This document shows positions 1 to 4,192 of a stretch of DNA of 6,291 nt, one piece after another. Position 1 is the first letter of the stretch; each line of letters begins with the position of its first letter. A program made the position numbers and the translations under genes. The stretch lies in NCBI GenBank assembly GCA_028688535.1, contig JAQTXY010000127.1, positions 1-6,291 on the forward strand, written 5' to 3'. The DNA comes from Methanothrix sp. (GTDB lineage Archaea; Halobacteriota; Methanosarcinia; Methanotrichales; Methanotrichaceae). The notes under the pieces were generated by a model. The model was given only the letters and a program-made list of their open reading frames with translations, had not been told where the DNA came from and ran no database searches.

Positions 1-397
1 ATGTATGGGCAGAGCCCTCATGATCCCGGGAATGGTAGGAAAGAACATCGGCGGTTGGCTGGAGAAGGGCGAGCTGCCCAAGAGCGTCTCAAAGTATGGC
101 AGCCAGGCAGAAGAGATCTTTGTCTCCTTAGAGGATCTTAAGAGCAAGTTCGGCCAGGAAATCAAGCAGATTCCATGGGGTGCTATCGGTCTGTATACCT
201 ATTGCCAGAAGTTCAAGACAGGAATACAGCAACTGATGGCAGGCTCTCGCAACTTCAAATTGAGTACAATTTCCAGGAAAGATCTCATGGCCCTCTCGGA
301 AGAGGCTGCCTATGTCTCAGGCATACCCTACGTCATGGATGCTTACCGTGATGAAGCGGAAGAGATCCTAGACGCTTGGATCACAATAAGCGAGTAG
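1..397 (+). CDS. gltB: FMN-binding glutamate synthase (archaeal GltB type), C-terminal part only
   Basis: This is the 3' end of a gene that enters from the left edge; the frame is open from base 2 (a Cys codon) to the TAG at 395-397, leaving about 131 residues. The Met codon at base 5 is internal, not a start. The segment carries blocks I associate with the C-terminus of archaeal FMN-binding glutamate synthases: GRALMIPGMVGKNI, LPKSVSKYG, IPWGAIGLYTY, QQLMAGSRNF, SRKDLMALSEEAA and GIPYVMDAYR. The family transfers the amide of glutamine to 2-oxoglutarate to form glutamate in the cytoplasm. In archaea the enzyme is split over separate polypeptides, and this would be the synthase/FMN part; its FMN and Fe-S residues mostly lie outside the window. 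The next gene downstream is glutamate dehydrogenase, which fits a nitrogen-assimilation locus, although a terminator separates them. Family call from remembered motifs, not a search. Confidence 0.8.
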   Translation, partial: CMGRALMIPGMVGKNIGGWLEKGELPKSVSKYGSQAEEIFVSLEDLKSKFGQEIKQIPWGAIGLYTYCQKFKTGIQQLMAGSRNFKLSTISRKDLMALSEEAAYVSGIPYVMDAYRDEAEEILDAWITISE

Positions 398-422
398 CGG
401 CGCAATCAGATTAGCCAATAGA

Positions 423-458
423 CATGGCATGAGTGTCTGTGCCATGCCGCCTTTTTTT
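423..458 (+). terminator. Hairpin plus T-tract terminator of the glutamate synthase gene
   Basis: A 7-bp perfect stem (CATGGCA at 423-429 with TGCCATG at 440-446, loop of 10) is followed by CCGCC and a run of seven T (452-458). It starts 25 bases after the stop codon. The T run is the element expected to matter for archaeal RNA polymerase, and the hairpin makes the call stronger. Confidence 0.75.
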
Positions 459-693
459 AATTGCACATTTTTCTTCAGATCCTCATCTTTGCGAGGCAGC
501 ATTTTGTGAATTATCTCAGATGTTTGTACATAGTAAAGTAATTCATTAAGTGATTTTATGAACTTTTATGAATTCGCACTCTGAGGGCAATATTTAAATT
601 CAATGAAGTTATAATGAAGATATAGCTACTAGTAAATTTATTGATCGCAAAGGTTTAAATATGCCGACACTGCATTTCCGGCCCTCTTTCTCA
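459..693. other. AT-rich non-coding gap upstream of gdhA
   Basis: This part of the roughly 400-base interval between the two glutamate genes shows no convincing ORF or RNA gene on either strand. It is clearly AT-richer than the genes and holds several TATA-like stretches (for example around 590-600 and 653-662) plus two sets of short direct repeats, described separately. The length is generous for an archaeal promoter region, so it may contain regulatory sites or an unrecognised small RNA, but nothing specific can be named. Confidence 0.5.
554..619. repeat. Two pairs of short direct repeats spaced about one helical turn
   Basis: TTTTATGAA occurs at 554-562 and again at 564-572, a 10-base period. 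AATGAAG occurs at 602-608 and again at 613-619, an 11-base period. Spacing close to one turn of DNA would put each pair on the same face of the helix, as in many operators. In AT-rich DNA such repeats also arise by chance, so a binding-site role is only a suggestion. Confidence 0.35.
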
Positions 694-723
694 TTTATAA
701 ATTTAACTCAGAATTGTTATATA
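694..723 (+). promoter_or_regulatory. Candidate TATA elements for gdhA
   Basis: Two archaeal TATA-like elements lie before gdhA: TTTATAAAT at 694-702 and TTATATA at 717-723. The second is preceded by a purine-richer stretch (CAGAA) that resembles a BRE better than the pyrimidine tract before the first. With initiation about 25 bases downstream, the transcript would start near 722-727 or near 743-748, leaving a leader of roughly 50 to 75 bases. The choice between the two cannot be made from sequence alone. Confidence 0.45.
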
Positions 724-729
724 GCTAAG

Positions 730-746
730 GGTGGAGCATTGCCACC
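730..746. promoter_or_regulatory. Inverted repeat at the likely gdhA transcription start
   Basis: GGTGG (730-734) and CCACC (742-746) form a perfect 5-bp inverted repeat around a 7-base centre. It sits just downstream of the TATA candidates, where a repressor would block polymerase; if transcribed it could instead form a small leader hairpin. It does not match the GGAA-N6-TTCC or GGTA-N6-TACC patterns I recall for the methanogen nitrogen repressor NrpR, so no regulator is named. Confidence 0.3.
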
Positions 747-795
747 ACCAGTCAAACATAAAGATTTGGGTAGATGCTAAACGGAGATGCAAAGA

Positions 796-2043
796 ATGTC
801 CAAACCGAATCCATTTGAGATATCCCAAAAACAACTTGCTGATTGTGCTAAGATTCTGAACCTGGATGATGGAGTGCATGAGTTTCTCAAGCACCCCATG
901 CGAGAGTTCCATGTATCTATCCCGGTACGTATGGACGACGGAAGCATGAAGATCTTTCAGGGCTTTAGAGTTCAATACAACGATGCCCTAGGCCCCTGCA
1001 AGGGCGGCATTCGATTCCATCCCGAAGAGACCATAGACACCGTGCGAGCCCTCTCAGCCTGGATGACCTGGAAGACTTCTCTTCTCGGCCTGCCCCTGGG
1101 CGGAGGCAAAGGCGGAGTTATCTGCAACCCCAAGGAATTGTCCATGGGCGAACAGGAGCGCCTCTGCCGAGGCTACATAGACGCGCTGTGGCAAAACATC
1201 GGCCCTGAAAAGGACGTTCCCGCGCCTGACGTTTACACTACACCTCAGATGATGGCCTGGATGATGGATCAGTTCTCCAAACACACCGGAAACAACAGCT
1301 TCGGAATGATCACCGGCAAGCCATTGTGCGTAGGCGGCTCCTGCGGCAGAGGTGATGCCACTGCTCGGGGTGGCATGTATGCTCTGAGAGAAGCGGCCAA
1401 GGAGTTTCACATTGACCTGACAAAGGCCACTGTTGCCATCCAAGGATACGGCAATGCAGGCAGTTATGCTCATAGCCTGGCCAAGGAGCTCTTCGGCAGC
1501 AAGGTAGTTGCCGTCAGTGACTCCAAGGGCGGTGTATTCAATGCCGCCGGCATCGATGCAGATGAGGCAGCCCGCGTCAAGGCCCAGACATCAACCGTGG
1601 CCAATATTCCCAATGCTAAGAAGATCAGCAATGAAGAGCTCTTAGAGCTGGATGTGGACATTCTTGTTGCTGCTGCTCTTGAGAACGTCATTACCAAGGA
1701 CAACGCCGGCAGGATCAAGGCCAAGGTCATCGTGGAGCTGGCCAATGGACCGACCACTCCGGAAGCTGACGCCATTCTCTTCCAGAACAAGGTGCACGTC
1801 ATTCCCGACTTCCTGGCCAATGCAGGCGGCGTCACTGTCTCCTACTTCGAGATGGTGCAAAACATCATGCGCTATTGCTGGTCTTTCGATGAGGTCTACC
1901 AGAAGTTGGATGAGAGGATGACCATGGCCTACCAGGGCGTCCTTGCAGCCTCCAAGAAGTATGATATTAACATGCGCCAGGCAGCCTACACCGTAGCAGT
2001 GGCAAGGGTTGTCGAGGCCATGAAGATGCGCGGCTGGGTTTAA
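796..2043 (+). CDS. gdhA: Glutamate dehydrogenase (Glu/Leu/Phe/Val dehydrogenase family)
   Basis: Catalyses reversible reductive amination of 2-oxoglutarate with ammonia to glutamate, in the cytoplasm, usually as a hexamer. I chose the ATG at 796 (415 residues) over 787 because GGAG at 783-786 lies 9 bases before 796 but touches 787. With this numbering the active-site residues fall 20 below the Clostridium symbiosum enzyme: K69 in GPCKGGIRF, K93, catalytic K105 in LPLGGGKGG and D145 in PAPDV. S349 in GGVTVSYFE completes the glutamate site. The Rossmann motif GYGNAG is at 217-222 and D242 ends the second strand (VSDSKGG, as in Pyrococcus), so NAD versus NADP use is not settled. Residues 184-192 read GRGDATARG where many members have GRxEATGRG. 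Length is normal and all key residues are present. The gene follows glutamate synthase but has its own promoter region and terminator. Confidence 0.95.
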   Translation: MSKPNPFEISQKQLADCAKILNLDDGVHEFLKHPMREFHVSIPVRMDDGSMKIFQGFRVQYNDALGPCKGGIRFHPEETIDTVRALSAWMTWKTSLLGLPLGGGKGGVICNPKELSMGEQERLCRGYIDALWQNIGPEKDVPAPDVYTTPQMMAWMMDQFSKHTGNNSFGMITGKPLCVGGSCGRGDATARGGMYALREAAKEFHIDLTKATVAIQGYGNAGSYAHSLAKELFGSKVVAVSDSKGGVFNAAGIDADEAARVKAQTSTVANIPNAKKISNEELLELDVDILVAAALENVITKDNAGRIKAKVIVELANGPTTPEADAILFQNKVHVIPDFLANAGGVTVSYFEMVQNIMRYCWSFDEVYQKLDERMTMAYQGVLAASKKYDINMRQAAYTVAVARVVEAMKMRGWV

Positions 2044-2088
2044 AGCGAAATCAAGATACTGATTAGTTCAAAACCACCAGCAGAGGTG

Positions 2089-2145
2089 CTTTGCGTCCTA
2101 CCAGGGCCACAGGCCGTCATAAGGGCGCAAAGACTTCTCTTTTTC
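2089..2145 (+). terminator. Hairpin plus T-rich terminator of gdhA
   Basis: An 11-bp stem with one G-T pair (2089-2099 with 2122-2132, outer part CTTTGCG/CGCAAAG) encloses a second small GGCC/GGCC stem, and is followed by T-rich DNA with a run of five T at 2140-2144. It lies about 45 bases after the gdhA stop. Further on, AATTGT (2155-2160) and ACAATT (2175-2180) form a weak AT stem that could serve the small gene converging from the right. Confidence 0.65.
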
Positions 2146-2190
2146 TAAATATGCAATTGTTTAATAATAAAATGACAATTTAAAATGACC

Positions 2191-2442
2191 TCAAACTTGC
2201 ACCTTCTCTGGCATCTCATCACCTGCATCTAACGGCCAGGCAGCTGTATCTGTGCTTTCCGGGCGCAGGAATGCCTCATACGGTCTCCAGAGAGGTTCTT
2301 TGCAGGTCATTCTCTCTTCCACCCCTTCTTCAGGGAGGACCTGATCCCAGGGCTTCATGCACAGTGCGGCTGCACCTTTCCTTGTCCCAACCATTGCCGC
2401 TGGCATGTACCTCTCCCAGGTTGTCCAATTTCTAGCTCTCAT
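2191..2442 (-). CDS. Hypothetical 83-residue protein
   Basis: I do not recognise this protein. The case for a real gene rests on the sequence: GGTGA at 2450-2454 (- strand sense) sits 7 bases before the ATG, matching the archaeal ribosome binding consensus; the ORF is markedly GC-richer than the AT-rich DNA on both sides; and codon choices (AGA/AGG arginine, mixed GC/AT third positions) resemble the neighbours. TATA-like ATTAAATA (2477-2484) and CTTAAAAAT (2486-2494) lie upstream on this strand. The product is soluble-looking, with no signal peptide or membrane segment, rich in Trp (residues 6, 9, 32, 52, 69), Pro and Glu, with two Cys (28, 47) and an acidic second half. It converges on gdhA and diverges from npdG. 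It could be a lineage-specific small protein, a gene remnant or a chance ORF. Confidence 0.5.
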   Translation of the reverse strand: MRARNWTTWERYMPAAMVGTRKGAAALCMKPWDQVLPEEGVEERMTCKEPLWRPYEAFLRPESTDTAAWPLDAGDEMPEKVQV

Positions 2443-2572
2443 TCACCTGTCACCGTATTTTATCTTCGTTCTATCCTATTTAATCATTTTTAAGAATCTT
2501 TCATAATTATTCATATCACACTGGGTATGAAAATTTCAAATATTATTAACATAAATGGAGAGTGATTAGTTC
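2443..2572. promoter_or_regulatory. Divergent AT-rich promoter region between the small ORF and npdG
   Basis: This strongly AT-rich stretch separates two divergently read ORFs. For the - strand ORF, TATA-like elements lie at 2477-2494. For npdG, possible TATA elements on the + strand include TTCATAATTATTCATATC (2500-2517) and CAAATATTATT (2537-2547). Neither start site can be fixed from sequence. GGAGAGTGAT at 2557-2566 is a strong ribosome binding site belonging to the mini-ORF that follows, not to npdG directly. Confidence 0.4.
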
Positions 2573-2629
2573 ATGTACCAGCTCAGCAGAGCCAAACTCC
2601 TGGAGGATGCTGTGCAGACAAAACTGTAA
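2573..2629 (+). CDS. Possible 18-residue leader peptide upstream of npdG
   Basis: A mini-ORF of 18 codons (MYQLSRAKLLEDAVQTKL) starts at an ATG six bases after GGAGAGTGAT (2557-2566), one of the best ribosome binding sites in the window, and ends at TAA 2627-2629. It is in the same frame as npdG: after the TAA there are nine sense codons and then the npdG ATG, with no other stop. npdG itself has only a weak GGGG two bases before its ATG. The peptide could be a translated leader that feeds ribosomes to npdG, a regulatory uORF, or the remnant of an N-terminal extension cut off by one stop codon. No function is recognised. Confidence 0.35.
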   Translation: MYQLSRAKLLEDAVQTKL

Positions 2630-2656
2630 AATAATAGATGGTTAATTCGTGGGGCC

Positions 2657-3313
2657 ATGAAAATCGCTCTCATTGGTGGAACGGGTGATATCGGCACGGG
2701 ATTTGCCGTGCGTTGGGGGCAAAAGCATGAGATCATCATCGGCTCACGGAATGCCGATAAAGCTGGAGAGAGTGCAGCTGCGGTAATGCAGCTCTTGGGA
2801 CATGCCGGCAATATAACAGGCACGGACAATGCCAGTGCCATAGCCACAGCTGATGTGGTCGTGCTTTGCGTGCCCTATGGGAATCTCTCTCACGTTACAT
2901 CAGGTCTGCTGGAGGCCTACACGAGCCAGCTCGTCATCTCGCCAGTGGTCCCCATGACCTACAATGGCAAAATTTTCCAGTACCAACCCCCCTCGGAAGG
3001 GAGCGCGGCCCTGCAAGTTAAGTCGCTTCTCCCCCAGGGCGTCAAAGTGGTTTCTGCCTTTCATACCATCTGTGCCGCTGCATTGCAGGATATTAATAGA
3101 GTAATGAAGGCGGATGTCTTTATCTGTGGTGATGATGGGGAGGCGATAGAAATTGTTGCGCAACTGGCTGGTACGATAAAGAGCCTTAGACCGCTGAATG
3201 CCGGTCCCCTGGCAGTCTCCTCCATGGTGGAAAGCTTGACGCCTTTTCTGCTTAATGTTGCCCGCAAGAACAAGATCAAAGATGCAGGAATTGCCGTCGT
3301 TTCCGAGCGATAA
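2657..3313 (+). CDS. npdG: F420H2:NADP oxidoreductase
   Basis: Transfers hydride between reduced coenzyme F420 and NADP, linking methanogenic F420 chemistry to NADPH for biosynthesis; cytoplasmic, commonly a dimer. The 218-residue length is normal. The Rossmann loop GGTGDIGTG is at residues 7-15. T9, S30 and R31 (in IIIGSRN) correspond to the residues that bind the NADP 2'-phosphate in the Archaeoglobus fulgidus enzyme (T9, S31, R32). Other family blocks are SPVVPM, VVSAFHTICAAAL, ICGDDGEA and the C-terminal RPLNAGPLAVSSMVESLTP followed by LLNVARKN. The start is well supported because the first strand and glycine loop begin immediately after M1, although the ribosome binding site is poor (GGGG at 2651-2654). 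It stands alone between a divergent small ORF and a convergent fdh operon. NADPH from this enzyme could supply glutamate synthesis, but the genes are not in one operon. Confidence 0.92.
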   Translation: MKIALIGGTGDIGTGFAVRWGQKHEIIIGSRNADKAGESAAAVMQLLGHAGNITGTDNASAIATADVVVLCVPYGNLSHVTSGLLEAYTSQLVISPVVPMTYNGKIFQYQPPSEGSAALQVKSLLPQGVKVVSAFHTICAAALQDINRVMKADVFICGDDGEAIEIVAQLAGTIKSLRPLNAGPLAVSSMVESLTPFLLNVARKNKIKDAGIAVVSER

Positions 3314-3336
3314 AAAAGATTTTTCTATTTTTTGTC
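3312..3336. terminator. Shared T-tract terminator between convergent npdG and fdh operon
   Basis: Only 25 bases separate the convergent stop codons. On the + strand, T runs at 3320-3324 and 3328-3333 follow npdG. On the - strand, the six A at 3312-3317 read as a run of six T after the ferredoxin gene, overlapping the npdG stop codon. The A and T tracts can also pair into a weak AT hairpin. T runs are sufficient for termination by archaeal RNA polymerase, so this compact element probably ends both transcripts. Confidence 0.6.
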
Positions 3337-3338
3337 TA

Positions 3339-3758
3339 TCACGGGGTTTTTCTGCTCCTTCCCAGCACCATCTGCTTGGTAGCCCTATCTGCCTCAATAT
3401 TGCGCCGGCAGACTGGACAGACCCGGATCCAGTCCAGGCCCTCTGAGTCCTTCTGCAAATTGACTGGAATAACAGACTCAATCCTGCGCAGCATGGGCTC
3501 AGTGGCATAGCGCGACTTGCAGATCTTGCAGGCTATCATATCAAAGGAAACATCAGGCTCAGGCGTGGCCTCATCGAAGGCCACCAGGGTTAGAGCATGG
3601 CTTGGGCAAAACTCCACGCATAGATCGCACTCCTCTTTGCACCTCTTCCAGTGGATGCTGCGTGTCTCTTGCGTCTCTGTACGGACAATATTTTGACTGG
3701 GACAGACATTGGAGCAAGACCGACAGCCCAGGCATAGGCTAGCATCAACTTTGATCAT
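3339..3758 (-). CDS. Ferredoxin-like protein with two [4Fe-4S] sites and a C-terminal CxxC pair
   Basis: Probable electron-transfer or accessory subunit of the formate dehydrogenase encoded two genes upstream; 139 residues, cytoplasmic, no signal peptide. The N-terminal half has two cluster motifs: C9-x2-C12-x2-C15-x3-C19-P, and C40-x3-C44-x2-C47-x3-C51-P, the second with one extra residue in the first gap. The C-terminal half has C77-x2-C80 (ACKICKSRY) and C114-x2-C117 (VCPVCRRN), 33 residues apart, which resembles a zinc ribbon or rubredoxin-like metal site. The ATG overlaps the stop of the preceding gene (ATGA, 3755-3758), and GGAGGT at 3764-3769 lies five bases upstream, so translation is probably coupled. 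It is the last gene of the operon. The ferredoxin assignment is firm. The exact role, and whether the C-terminal site holds zinc, iron or a cluster, is inference. Confidence 0.85.
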   Translation of the reverse strand: MIKVDASLCLGCRSCSNVCPSQNIVRTETQETRSIHWKRCKEECDLCVEFCPSHALTLVAFDEATPEPDVSFDMIACKICKSRYATEPMLRRIESVIPVNLQKDSEGLDWIRVCPVCRRNIEADRATKQMVLGRSRKTP

Positions 3759-4192
3759 CTTCTACCTCCCTGGGCAGCAGCCCGAGCAGCACGTGCCCGC
3801 GCCCGGCGAGACGCCAGCTCAAAATCAGTAGATAGAGCATTGGCAGGACAGGTTTTGACACAGGTGGGCTCATCTCTGCCCTCACATAGATCACATTTAT
3901 GAGCAATCTTATTCGTCCAGACCACTCCGAAGGGACAGGCCAGCTGGCAGAGGCCACACCCGGTGCACTTTTCCACATCAAAGGCGGTACGCTCTCCCTC
4001 TTTATGCAGAGCGCCGCTGTAGCAGGCTATTGTGCAGTTTGCTTCCTCACAATGATGGCAGAATAGGGGAACAGAGGCATAGTCTCCTACAAAATGCACA
4101 TTAATGTGTCCGCTCCCAGAGTGCACTCTCTGGCAGGCCACCTCGCAGGAACGGCAACCGATACATCTGCTGATGTCAATATAAACTGGCAT
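3755..4192 (-). CDS. HycB-like iron-sulfur subunit with four [4Fe-4S] clusters
   Basis: Likely carries electrons from the formate dehydrogenase catalytic subunit. It belongs to the HycB/DmsB/FdhB-type electron-transfer family, with 16 Cys in four groups: C10-C13-C16-C20; C45-C48-C53-C57; C76-C79-C82-C86 followed by Pro; C100-C103-C111-C115 followed by Pro. In this fold, Cys of groups one and four, and of two and three, usually share clusters. At 145 residues it is compact, with no Tat signal and no membrane segment, so it should be cytoplasmic. The C-terminus (residues 129-145) is a strikingly basic Arg/Ala-rich tail. The ATG directly abuts the fdhA stop (TAAATG), and GGAGG at 4199-4203, inside the end of fdhA, is its ribosome binding site. 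The stop overlaps the next ATG. The partner is inferred from this packing. Confidence 0.9.
   Translation of the reverse strand: MPVYIDISRCIGCRSCEVACQRVHSGSGHINVHFVGDYASVPLFCHHCEEANCTIACYSGALHKEGERTAFDVEKCTGCGLCQLACPFGVVWTNKIAHKCDLCEGRDEPTCVKTCPANALSTDFELASRRARARAARAAAQGGRR

Noticed and set aside
703..975. 90-residue - strand ORF across the gdhA promoter and 5' end
   Set aside because: It is antisense to the well-supported gdhA start region, has no recognisable domain and crosses from AT-rich non-coding DNA into coding DNA; treated as a shadow.
2630..2656. Frameshift or disrupted N-terminus of npdG
   Set aside because: The upstream mini-ORF is in frame but separated by a stop, while the NpdG Rossmann motif begins normally right after the ATG at 2657. 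The gene is full length, so it is not called broken.
2900..3508. 202-residue - strand ORF spanning the end of npdG and the start of the ferredoxin region
   Set aside because: It overlaps two clearly real genes in other frames and its translation is Arg/Gln/Cys-rich without any family motif; a shadow ORF.
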